Source: Pelagibacterales bacterium SAG-MED09 (lineage in GTDB: Bacteria; Pseudomonadota; Alphaproteobacteria; Pelagibacterales; Pelagibacteraceae). From it: 41,351 nucleotides of DNA. Made by a program: the position numbers and the translations under genes. Shown one piece after another: positions 28,897-36,646 of the stretch (position 1 is the stretch's first letter; every line of letters starts with the position of its first letter). The notes below the pieces were generated by a model, which saw only the letters and a list, made by a program, of their open reading frames with translations, did not search any database and was not told where the DNA came from. The DNA is taken from the NCBI GenBank assembly GCA_014654245.1, contig JACWDG010000001.1, positions 32,501 through 73,851 of the forward strand, written 5' to 3'.

Positions 28897-30219
28897 ATGA
28901 ATAATACAATATCAATTAAGGGTATAATTAAACCTTTCAACAAAAAAATAAAAATAGAAGGCGACAAAAGCTTATCTATTAGATGGGCGTTACTTGCATC
29001 TCAATGTGAGGGTAAATCAACATCGTTTAACATTTTAAAATCTGAGGATGTATTAAATACATTAAACTGTTTAAAAAAACTGGGAGTTAAAACAAATCTT
29101 TCAAACGATAAATGTGAAATTTTTGGATTAGGTGTAAATGGTTTTAAATATAAAAAGAATATTACTTTAGATGCTGGTAATTCAGGCACTCTGGCAAGAC
29201 TTATTATGGGTTTATTGGTTCATTCAAAAAATAAAGTTAAGATAATTGGAGATAAAAGTTTATCAAAAAGAGATTTTTTAAGAGTTATCACACCACTTAA
29301 AAAATTTGGTGCAAAGTTTCAAACAAAAAATGGAAAGCTACCTGTCGTTATTAGTGGTACAAGAAATGCAAGACCAATTAAATATTATGAAAAAAAAGGT
29401 TCAGCTCAATGCAAAAGTGCAATAATGTTAGCTGCGATAAATACTAATGGGCAAACTTTAATTAAAGCAAAAAAATCTAGAAACCATAGTGAGCTTCTTT
29501 TTAAACACTTAAAAATACCTATTAGAATATATGAAAAAAATAAATTTGATTTAATAAAAATTAAAAATAAAAAAAAAATCAAACCAATAACTTATAAGAT
29601 CCCATCTGATATTAGTTCAGGATCTTTTTTTATCGTTCTTACTGCACTTTCAAAAAATTCTAAAATAAATATAAAAAATGTAAATATAAACCCATCAAGA
29701 ATTGGTGTATTAAAAATCTTAAAAAAAATGGGAGTAAAAATATTTCTTAAAAATTTAAGAGAATATAAAGGAGAAAAAATTGCTGATATTCATGTTAAAA
29801 GTTCAAAATTATTAAAATCAATTAGATGCCCTTCGCATCTAAATAGTTCAGCAATTGATGAATTTTTAGTTATTTTTTTAGTTGCTGCTAAAGCTAAAGG
29901 AGTATCTTACTTTAAAAACCTATCTGAATTAAACCAAAAAGAAAGTCCTCGATTAAAATGGGGCGCAAAGATTCTGAATTTAATGGGGGTTAAAACAATA
30001 ACTACAAACGATTCTATTAAAATTTTTGGTAACCCAGATTTAGACTTAAAGAAAAAAATTGTTATTAAAAACTACTTAAAGGATCATAGAGTTTTTATGA
30101 CTAGCGTAATAGCTGCTTTATCATTTGGTGGAAATTGGATTATTCATGATAAAGACTCTATAAAAACTTCTTTTCCATCATTTTTGAGAATCATAAATAA
30201 CCTCAATAAACGAAAATAA
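28897..30219 (+). CDS. aroA: 3-phosphoshikimate 1-carboxyvinyltransferase (EPSP synthase)
   Basis: The sixth step of the shikimate pathway, joining shikimate-3-phosphate and PEP. The 440-residue protein has GDKSLSIRWALLAS, DAGNSGTLARLIMGLL, LSKRDFLRVITPL and the C-terminal KESPRLKWGAK and KDHRVFMTS regions. Lengths and motifs fit. Eleven bases separate it from lptB. It is first in the long rightward series through folC; cmk, often found between aroA and rpsA, is not there. Confidence 0.93.
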   Translation: MNNTISIKGIIKPFNKKIKIEGDKSLSIRWALLASQCEGKSTSFNILKSEDVLNTLNCLKKLGVKTNLSNDKCEIFGLGVNGFKYKKNITLDAGNSGTLARLIMGLLVHSKNKVKIIGDKSLSKRDFLRVITPLKKFGAKFQTKNGKLPVVISGTRNARPIKYYEKKGSAQCKSAIMLAAINTNGQTLIKAKKSRNHSELLFKHLKIPIRIYEKNKFDLIKIKNKKKIKPITYKIPSDISSGSFFIVLTALSKNSKINIKNVNINPSRIGVLKILKKMGVKIFLKNLREYKGEKIADIHVKSSKLLKSIRCPSHLNSSAIDEFLVIFLVAAKAKGVSYFKNLSELNQKESPRLKWGAKILNLMGVKTITTNDSIKIFGNPDLDLKKKIVIKNYLKDHRVFMTSVIAALSFGGNWIIHDKDSIKTSFPSFLRIINNLNKRK

Positions 30220-30369
30220 ATTATTTAAGCTCAATTAAGAAAATACTCAAAAAACCTTAATAATAATAAAAAATTACTCTGATAATAGTCCACTATTTGC
30301 TATTGATTTAGATGATAATTTTCTCTAAAAGATCCTGTTTTTATAAAAAAGATTGCAACTAAATTATTA
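30220..30369 (+). other. aroA-rpsA intergenic region, possible decayed reading frame
   Basis: This 150-base gap has no intact gene. Two short frames at its end can be joined by a shift: a NSPLFAIDLDDNF-like run (about 30283-30322) and a KDPVFIKKIATKLL run (30328-30369) that is in frame with rpsA. I cannot match either to a family with confidence. It could be a gene remnant, a longer rpsA leader, or chance. No clear terminator is seen. Confidence 0.3.
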
Positions 30370-32094
30370 ATGGAAATATATAACGATTTAAAAAGTCAAG
30401 CTTCTCAAGAATTCGAAAAATTACTAAATAATCAACTTTCCAAAATGAGTATAGAGGAAGGGAAGATAATTGAGGGTAAAATCAATAAAATAACAGAGAA
30501 GTTTGTTTTTCTTTTTATCGAAGGTCTAAAAAGTGAGCCAGTTTTAGACATAAATGAGCTGAAAAGTATGGGCTTGGCTGAAAAGATTAAAATTGGAGAA
30601 ACAATTCCTGTATTATTAGAAAAAATTGAAGACAAAAATGGAGAAGTTTTAGTATCAGCTAACAAAGCTCAAAAAATTAAAGGTTGGGATAAATTAGTTC
30701 AGGCATATGAAAAAAATGAACCAATTATGGGAAAAATTACATCTAAATGTAAAGGTGGATGTATAGTCGAACATATAGATACGGGTTCTTTGATGTTCTT
30801 ACCTGGTTCTCAAATAAGTGACAAACCTTTAAAAGATATTAGTCATTTAATGAATGAGCCTCAAAAATTCGCTTTAATCAAACTAGATAAGATTAGAGGA
30901 AATGCATGTGTATCGAGAAGAGAAATTATTTCATCTTTTAAAAAAGAAGATAAAGCAAAAATTGTAGAAAAATATAAAGTTGGTGATGTTATTAAAGGTG
31001 CAGAAGTTAAAGGATATAGTTCTTTTGGATGCTTCTTCAATGTAAATAATGAACTTGACGTTTTAGTGCACTTACAAGAAATATCTTACTCAAGAGTAAA
31101 TCACCCTGAGGAAATTTTCAATATTGGGGAAAAACATGACTTAAAAGTTATAACAGTTGATAAAGAAAAATTACAAGTTGGCTGTTCAATAAAACAACTA
31201 TCTCCAGATCCATTTGAACATATTGAAAATTATGAGTTAAACAAAATTTATAAGGTTAAAGTTGCTAAAATAATGGACTTTGGAGCATTCTGTGAACTAG
31301 AGCCAGGGTTAACAACTTTACTTCACTCTAGTGAATTAAGTTGGACTAAAAAAAATATTTCTGCAAAAAAAATGTTGAAAGTTGGTGATGAAATTGATTG
31401 TGTGATTACTGAAATAGATAAAGATAAAAGAAGAGTAGCAATATCGCATAGACTTACAAAAGAGAATCCTTTTAGTATTTTTGAAAAAAAATATCCAGTT
31501 GACTCAGTTGTGGAGGGAGAAATTGTAAACAAAAATGAGTATTCTTTATTTTTAAAAATACAAGATTTAGATGTTGATGCTTTTTTACATTGTAATGATT
31601 TAACTTATCTAAATAATGGTGAAGAAGAATTAGGTAAACATAAAAAAGGTGATAAATTAAAAGTTAAAGTACTTGAAATTAAAGCTTCTGAACAAAAAAT
31701 TAGAGTAGGTTTGAGGCAAACACAACCAGATCCTTTCGACTGGTTTAATGATAAAAAAGTTAATCAAACTATAACTGTAAAAATTATATCAACTGATAAT
31801 AAGGGTCTGATAGTAAGACCTGAAGGCTGTGAAATAGATTTGCATATCAAGAAATCTCAAATAGCTATAAACGCTGCTGATGCCAGACCTTCTAGATTTA
31901 CAGGTGGTGAAAGAATTGATTGTGCAATTGCTGAATTAAATTTAGAGAAAAGAAAAGTAATACTTAGCATCAAGCTTCTTGAAGAAATTGAAAAAAAAGA
32001 GGCTCTAGATAAATACGGAGCAGAAGGTTCAGGAAAAAATCTTCCTTTTTCATCATTATCAGAAGATTTGAAAAAAAAAGACGAGGACAAATAA
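30370..32094 (+). CDS. rpsA: 30S ribosomal protein S1
   Basis: S1 binds mRNA and helps initiation, especially on messages with weak Shine-Dalgarno sites, which seem common here. The 574-residue protein shows six S1 (OB-fold) repeats, with the best-conserved cores at GDVIKGAEVKGYSSFGCFFN, KVKVAKIMDFGAFCEL and related later copies. Length fits alphaproteobacteria. ihfB follows after 22 bases, the classic rpsA-ihfB pair. Confidence 0.95.
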   Translation: MEIYNDLKSQASQEFEKLLNNQLSKMSIEEGKIIEGKINKITEKFVFLFIEGLKSEPVLDINELKSMGLAEKIKIGETIPVLLEKIEDKNGEVLVSANKAQKIKGWDKLVQAYEKNEPIMGKITSKCKGGCIVEHIDTGSLMFLPGSQISDKPLKDISHLMNEPQKFALIKLDKIRGNACVSRREIISSFKKEDKAKIVEKYKVGDVIKGAEVKGYSSFGCFFNVNNELDVLVHLQEISYSRVNHPEEIFNIGEKHDLKVITVDKEKLQVGCSIKQLSPDPFEHIENYELNKIYKVKVAKIMDFGAFCELEPGLTTLLHSSELSWTKKNISAKKMLKVGDEIDCVITEIDKDKRRVAISHRLTKENPFSIFEKKYPVDSVVEGEIVNKNEYSLFLKIQDLDVDAFLHCNDLTYLNNGEEELGKHKKGDKLKVKVLEIKASEQKIRVGLRQTQPDPFDWFNDKKVNQTITVKIISTDNKGLIVRPEGCEIDLHIKKSQIAINAADARPSRFTGGERIDCAIAELNLEKRKVILSIKLLEEIEKKEALDKYGAEGSGKNLPFSSLSEDLKKKDEDK

Positions 32095-32116
32095 TAATTA
32101 AAAAAAGTAGAATAAA

Positions 32117-32407
32117 TTGGCTATTGTAAAATCAAAGCTTTTAAAACAACTTTCAATAAATTATCCAAATTTTTTAAAAAAAGATCTCGAAAAATTTACC
32201 GATATCATTTTAAAAGAAATCAAAAGAACACTTAGAAGAGGTGAAAGAGTAGAGCTCAGAGGATTTGGAATTTTTTCAACTAATAAACAAAAAGCAAGGA
32301 TATCAAGAAATCCTAAGACTGGTGAAAAAATTAATACCCCAGAAAAGAAAACAATTCACTTCAAAATGGCAAAAGACTTGTTTAATAAATTAAATAATCA
32401 TGAATAA
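32117..32407 (+). CDS. ihfB: Integration host factor beta subunit
   Basis: A 96-residue HU/IHF-family DNA-bending protein, with TTG as the apparent start (32117), giving the family-like opening MAIVKSKLLKQL. The DNA-binding core VELRGFGIFSTNKQKARISR and NPKTGEKI is intact. Position straight after rpsA identifies it as the beta subunit. It probably pairs with IhfA encoded elsewhere. The last eight bases overlap pyrF. Confidence 0.9.
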   Translation: MAIVKSKLLKQLSINYPNFLKKDLEKFTDIILKEIKRTLRRGERVELRGFGIFSTNKQKARISRNPKTGEKINTPEKKTIHFKMAKDLFNKLNNHE

Positions 32408-33074
32408 AAATATTTTTGTAGCTTGCGATGTTTCAAGTCAAAATGAAATTTTAGATTTATTAACAAAAATACACAAAGAGATATCTGGAATTAAAATAGG
32501 TTTACAATATATAACCCAGCATTCTCCAGATGAAATAAAAGCTCTATCAAAGTTTAAAAAACCAATTTTTTACGATGGAAAATTTTTTGATATCAAAAAT
32601 ACATTGGTAGAGTCAGTTAAGTCTCTTAAAGATTTAAATATCAGCTATGCAACCGTGCATTTATTAAATGGGCTGGAGGCATTAAGAGCAGCAAATCAAG
32701 CAGCAGAAAAAATTAATATTAAATTATTAGGTGTTTCAGTCCTTACAAGTTTTAGTAATGAAGACTTAAATCAACTTGGATTTAAAGATCAAGTCGATGA
32801 ACAAGTTTTAAGATTAATAAAAATTGCAAACGAGGCAAATTTATATGGTGTTATCTGTAGCCCATTAGAAATAAAAATTATCAAAAAAATAGCACCTAAT
32901 CTTAAATGCTTTACTCCAGGCATAAGACAAAATGAAAATATAAATGACCAAAAAAGGACGATGAATGCCAAACAGGCTTTGGAAGCAGGTAGTGATTGTT
33001 TAATTATAGGAAGACCTATCACCAATGGAGATCCTAGAAAAAATATTCAAGAAATTTTATCTTCTTTAAATTAA
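32400..33074 (+). CDS. pyrF: Orotidine 5'-phosphate decarboxylase
   Basis: It makes UMP from OMP, the last step of de novo pyrimidine synthesis. The 224-residue protein has the catalytic DxKxxD as YDGKFFDIKNT, later VSVLTSF, VICSPLE, TPGIRQ and LIIGRPITNGDP, all matching the TIM-barrel family. The usual DLK is DGK, leaving the catalytic residues in place. It overlaps ihfB by eight bases and abuts trpF, with stop and start adjacent. Confidence 0.92.
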   Translation: MNKNIFVACDVSSQNEILDLLTKIHKEISGIKIGLQYITQHSPDEIKALSKFKKPIFYDGKFFDIKNTLVESVKSLKDLNISYATVHLLNGLEALRAANQAAEKINIKLLGVSVLTSFSNEDLNQLGFKDQVDEQVLRLIKIANEANLYGVICSPLEIKIIKKIAPNLKCFTPGIRQNENINDQKRTMNAKQALEAGSDCLIIGRPITNGDPRKNIQEILSSLN

Positions 33075-33698
33075 ATGAAAGTTAAAATTTGTGGAATATC
33101 AGATGTGGATACTCTAAAATTTTTAACAGATTATCATCTTCCACCTCAGTTTATCGGCTTTATAGTAAATTATCCAAAATCAAAAAGATTTGTAGAAACT
33201 AAAAAATTAAAAGAATTACTAAAAATTGATAAAAAAAATTCTTTGTATGTTGCAGTTTTGGTCAAACCAAACAAAAAAATATTAGAGGAAATTAAAGATT
33301 TACCTTTTGATTATTATCAAATTTATGATTGTGAACCTAATGAAATTAGAAATATCAAAAAACAATATGATAAAAAAATTATTACTGCATTCACAGTTCA
33401 TTCATTAGATGATGTAAAAAAATATATTTCATACAGTGATGTCTCTGATATCTTTTTATTTGATGGCAAAGGTTACGAAAAAAGCAGATCCTTTGAACAT
33501 ACTTTGTTGGAAAATATTAAATTTAATAAAGAAGTAATGTTAGCAGGCAATATTCAAATTAATGATGAGCTTGATAATTATAAAAAAATAGCTGATATTA
33601 TAGATATATCTGGAGGTGTAGAAACTTCTGGAATAAAAGATATTTCCAAAATAGAAATTTTTTTGAAAAAAATTAATAAAGTGAATTATGAAAATTAA
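33075..33698 (+). CDS. trpF: Phosphoribosylanthranilate isomerase, divergent
   Basis: TrpF catalyses the Amadori rearrangement of phosphoribosylanthranilate in tryptophan synthesis. The 207-residue protein keeps the catalytic Cys in KICGIS and an Asp in FLFDGKGYEKS, but other signatures are altered: the usual QLHG reads QIYD, the GGTGxxFxW-like block reads EKSRSFEH, and AGGLxxxN reads AGNIQIN. The SGVE-type end (ISGGVETSGIKD) remains. Gene order trpF-trpB-trpA supports the name, but the substrate is less certain than usual. It overlaps trpB by 11 bases. Confidence 0.82.
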   Translation: MKVKICGISDVDTLKFLTDYHLPPQFIGFIVNYPKSKRFVETKKLKELLKIDKKNSLYVAVLVKPNKKILEEIKDLPFDYYQIYDCEPNEIRNIKKQYDKKIITAFTVHSLDDVKKYISYSDVSDIFLFDGKGYEKSRSFEHTLLENIKFNKEVMLAGNIQINDELDNYKKIADIIDISGGVETSGIKDISKIEIFLKKINKVNYEN

Positions 33699-34914
33699 AA
33701 AAAAAATCCCACTAATTGACCAGCATGATAAGTTTGGATTTTGGGGTGGTAAATTTGGGGGTAGTTTTATTCCTGAGACCTTAAAAAAACCTATTGATGA
33801 TTTAACAAAAGAATTTGAAAAACTTAGAAAAAATAAAAAATTTTTAGAAAAAAGAAATTATTATTTTAAAAATTATATAGGATCTCCTACTTCTTTTGTA
33901 AAATTGAATAATTTATCAAGTCACTTAGGTGGTGCTCAAATATGGGCTAAAGTTGTTTCTGAAGCTAATGGTGGTGCGCACAAAATATATAATGCTACTG
34001 TTCATGCCTTAATATGCAAATCAATGGGTAAAAAATATATTGTAGGTGACACTGGGGCTGGATATGCAGGAAAAATGCTTAGCATGGCAGCAAAAAAATT
34101 TGGACTTAAATGTAAAATTTTTATGGGAGCAAAAGATATTAGAAGACAAAAACCTAACTGTGATGCAATGAAAAAAAATGGTGCTGAGATAGTTCCTGTC
34201 TATTCGGGAAGCCAAACATTGGTAGATGCTGTAAGTGAATGTATGAGATATTGGGTTTCAAATTGTGACAATACCCATATGTGTGTTGGCTCAACTGTTG
34301 GACCTAATATTTTTGTTAAAATTTGTGGCTGGAGTACTGCTCAAATCTCTAGAGAACTTAAAGTGCAACTAAAAGAAAAATTTAAAAAAATTCCAAAAAA
34401 GATAAAACTTATTAATTGTGTTGGTGGTGGAAGTTCTGCATATGGTTTTTGGAGTGAGTTTATTGACTATGATAAAAAACATATAGAATTAGTTGGAGTT
34501 GAAGCTGGTGGGCCAAAAAAGTCTAATTTACACGCAGCACCATTAAGTAAAAATACAAAAATTGGTATTCTGCATGGAGCAGCTTCATATGTTTGCCAAA
34601 ATAAAGAAGGGCAAATTCAAGAAACTGAGTCGATTAGTGCTGGTTTGGATTATCCTGGTGTAAGCCCTATTCATTGCTTTTTAAAAGATACAAAAAGAGC
34701 GAGATATACTTATGCAACTGATGAAGAAGCATTAGATGCGCACCAGATAGTTACAAAATTTGAAAAACTAAACCCTAGTCTTGAACCAAGTCATGCTTTT
34801 GCTGAAGCAATAAAACTAGCTCCAAAATTAAGTAAAGACACAATTATAATTGTAAATTCTTGTGGGGATGCAAAAAAAGATAGGGACATCTTAAAAGAAA
34901 GACTGGGTAAATAA
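33688..34914 (+). CDS. trpB: Tryptophan synthase beta-chain family protein with altered active site
   Basis: TrpB makes tryptophan from serine and indole with PLP. Over 408 residues the fold is clear: FGGSFIPETL, GGAHKIYNA with the PLP lysine K99 (K87 in Salmonella numbering), the phosphate loop GGGSS, SAGLDYPGVSP, and LEPSHA. Replaced relative to normal TrpB are KRED to KVVS (88-91), N89 to Y101, E109 to D121, Q114 to Y126, H115 to A127, K167 to V179, N236 to S250 and S377 to C392. R141, D305 and E350 equivalents remain (R153, D321, E366). The operon position is normal. It is either a strongly drifted tryptophan synthase or a retargeted relative. Confidence 0.83.
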   Translation: MKIKKKIPLIDQHDKFGFWGGKFGGSFIPETLKKPIDDLTKEFEKLRKNKKFLEKRNYYFKNYIGSPTSFVKLNNLSSHLGGAQIWAKVVSEANGGAHKIYNATVHALICKSMGKKYIVGDTGAGYAGKMLSMAAKKFGLKCKIFMGAKDIRRQKPNCDAMKKNGAEIVPVYSGSQTLVDAVSECMRYWVSNCDNTHMCVGSTVGPNIFVKICGWSTAQISRELKVQLKEKFKKIPKKIKLINCVGGGSSAYGFWSEFIDYDKKHIELVGVEAGGPKKSNLHAAPLSKNTKIGILHGAASYVCQNKEGQIQETESISAGLDYPGVSPIHCFLKDTKRARYTYATDEEALDAHQIVTKFEKLNPSLEPSHAFAEAIKLAPKLSKDTIIIVNSCGDAKKDRDILKERLGK

Positions 34915-34916
34915 AG

Positions 34917-35720
34917 ATGAAATCTTCTTTGATAAGTCAAACATTTAATAAAACTAGAAAAGAAAATAGGCCAGCTCTTATTACCTATACAGTTGCAGGA
35001 GATTATAATAAAAAAAAATCATTAGAAATTCTAAAATCAATTTCAGATTATGCTGATATTTGTGAACTAGGTTTTCCACACAACACTCCAATTGCAGATG
35101 GTGGCCAAATTCAAACTAGTGCTTATAGATCAATCAAAAATGGGATTAAAATAAATGATGTTTTTTCAATAGCAAGTCAGTTTAAAAAAGAAAAAAAGCA
35201 TAAACCAATAATTTTAATGGGTTACTATAACATGATTTATCAATACAATAAAAATAAGTTTATTGATAAATGTAAAAAAACTAAAATTGATGGATTAATT
35301 GTTGTTGATTTACCCTTTCCTGAAAACAAAACATTTGCTTTAAGATGTAAAAAAAAAGGAGTTAATTTTATACAATTAGTTTCTCCAACTACTTCAAGGG
35401 ATAGATTGAAGCAAATTATTAGAAACAGTCATGATATGATTTATTATATCTCGATGCTATCAACTACTGGTGGTAAGCTTAAGGTAGCACCAAAAAAGAT
35501 CTTAGAACGATACAAAAAGATTAAGTCATTTAATAAAAATAAAAATATAGTAATCGGATTTGGAATCACTGAAAAAACAATCAAATCCCTCAATAAAGCT
35601 GATGGTTTAGTAGTTGGAAGTGTTATTTGCAAAGAAATCACTAATTCTATTAATAAGAGACAAAATGCTGTCACAAATGTTACTAATATTGTCAAAAAAT
35701 TAAGAAATAAAATTAAATGA
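34917..35720 (+). CDS. trpA: Tryptophan synthase alpha-chain family protein
   Basis: TrpA cleaves indole-glycerol phosphate and channels indole to TrpB. The 267-residue protein keeps both catalytic acids, E50 and D61 (E49 and D60 in Salmonella), and phosphate-site elements GFGIT and VVGSVI. The loop between them, normally PFSDPxADGP, is PHNTPIADGG: D56, which contacts TrpB K167, is T57. R179 and G181 of the closing loop are M180 and S182. The changes parallel those in trpB. It follows trpB by two bases and overlaps accD (ATGA). Bases 35503-35621 recur inverted at the window's right end. Confidence 0.85.
   Translation: MKSSLISQTFNKTRKENRPALITYTVAGDYNKKKSLEILKSISDYADICELGFPHNTPIADGGQIQTSAYRSIKNGIKINDVFSIASQFKKEKKHKPIILMGYYNMIYQYNKNKFIDKCKKTKIDGLIVVDLPFPENKTFALRCKKKGVNFIQLVSPTTSRDRLKQIIRNSHDMIYYISMLSTTGGKLKVAPKKILERYKKIKSFNKNKNIVIGFGITEKTIKSLNKADGLVVGSVICKEITNSINKRQNAVTNVTNIVKKLRNKIK
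35503..35621 (+). repeat. Source copy of a 119-base inverted duplication, inside trpA
   Basis: This part of trpA (about L196 to S235) is identical, in reverse complement, to the last 119 bases of the window (41233-41351). Here it is in normal gene context, so this is taken as the genuine copy. Confidence 0.95.
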
Positions 35721-36646
35721 ATTGGATTACAAAAATAATTAAAGCAGGTGAAAAAATTAAGACTGCTATACATAAAAGAGCCTCTAAAGAAGAAATAGAA
35801 AAAAGTGACTGGACTTCCTGTTGTAAAGGTCCAATTCTTAAAAAAGATTTAGAAAAAAATTTATGGGTTTGTCCAGATTGTAATAAACATCATAGGATTA
35901 AACCTAATCAAAGATTTGATATTCTTTTTGGAAAAAATAATTATGAAATATTTAAAACACCAGTGCCAAAAGACGATCCTTTAGAATGGACTGACTCAAG
36001 ATCTTATAAAGATAGATTAAAAAGTGCTCGTAAAAAAACAGGTCTTGATTGTGGACTGATAGTTGCATGTGGAAATATTAAAAACATAAAAGTAACTGCA
36101 GTTGCATCTGATTTTGATTTCTTAGGTGCTTCAATGGCTTCGGCTGAGGGTGAAGCTTTTTTATATGGAATTCAACATGCCATTGAAAATAAAACTCCAT
36201 TTATTTGTGTAAGTGCTGGTGGTGGAATGAGAATGATGGAAAGTTTAATATCTTTATCTCAGATGACAAGAACAACATTAGCTATTAATGAACTAAAAAA
36301 AAATAATCTTCCATACCTTGTTTTGATTACTGATCCAACTGCTGGAGGTATTACTGCTTCTTATGCAATGCTAGGCGATATTCATATAGCTGAACCTGGT
36401 TCATTAATTGCATTTGCTGGGAAAAGAGTTATTCAAGGTACTGTTAAAGAAGAACTACCTGAAAACTTTCAAACAAGTGAGTATGTGCAAAAAACAGGAT
36501 TTGTTGATTTGATAGTTGAAAGAAAAGATTTAGCTGAAAAAATCGGAACTTTATTATCAATATTGTTAAACAAAAATTCTGTTATAAGCACTGAGGAAAA
36601 TGAAACTTCAGAAAATAGTCAGTCGCTTACAAAAGCTGCATCCTAA
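35717..36646 (+). CDS. accD: Acetyl-CoA carboxylase carboxyltransferase beta subunit
   Basis: AccD partners AccA (13718-14818). The 309-residue protein has an N-terminal zinc-ribbon region and a carboxyltransferase core (GASMASAEGEAFLYGI, SAGGGMRMMES, DPTAGGITASYAMLGD). The ribbon's second pair is normal (CPDC), but the first reads SCCKGP: two adjacent cysteines instead of CxxC, so the zinc site looks incomplete. The trpA-accD-folC order is typical of proteobacteria. Its last 47 bases overlap the start of folC. Confidence 0.94.
   Translation: MNWITKIIKAGEKIKTAIHKRASKEEIEKSDWTSCCKGPILKKDLEKNLWVCPDCNKHHRIKPNQRFDILFGKNNYEIFKTPVPKDDPLEWTDSRSYKDRLKSARKKTGLDCGLIVACGNIKNIKVTAVASDFDFLGASMASAEGEAFLYGIQHAIENKTPFICVSAGGGMRMMESLISLSQMTRTTLAINELKKNNLPYLVLITDPTAGGITASYAMLGDIHIAEPGSLIAFAGKRVIQGTVKEELPENFQTSEYVQKTGFVDLIVERKDLAEKIGTLLSILLNKNSVISTEENETSENSQSLTKAAS

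Noticed and set aside
34690-34740. Idea that the TrpB catalytic Asp305 was replaced by Arg339.
   Set aside because: Recounting against Salmonella TrpB shows Arg339 matches position 323; the Asp305 equivalent is D321 in SAGLDYP and is conserved.
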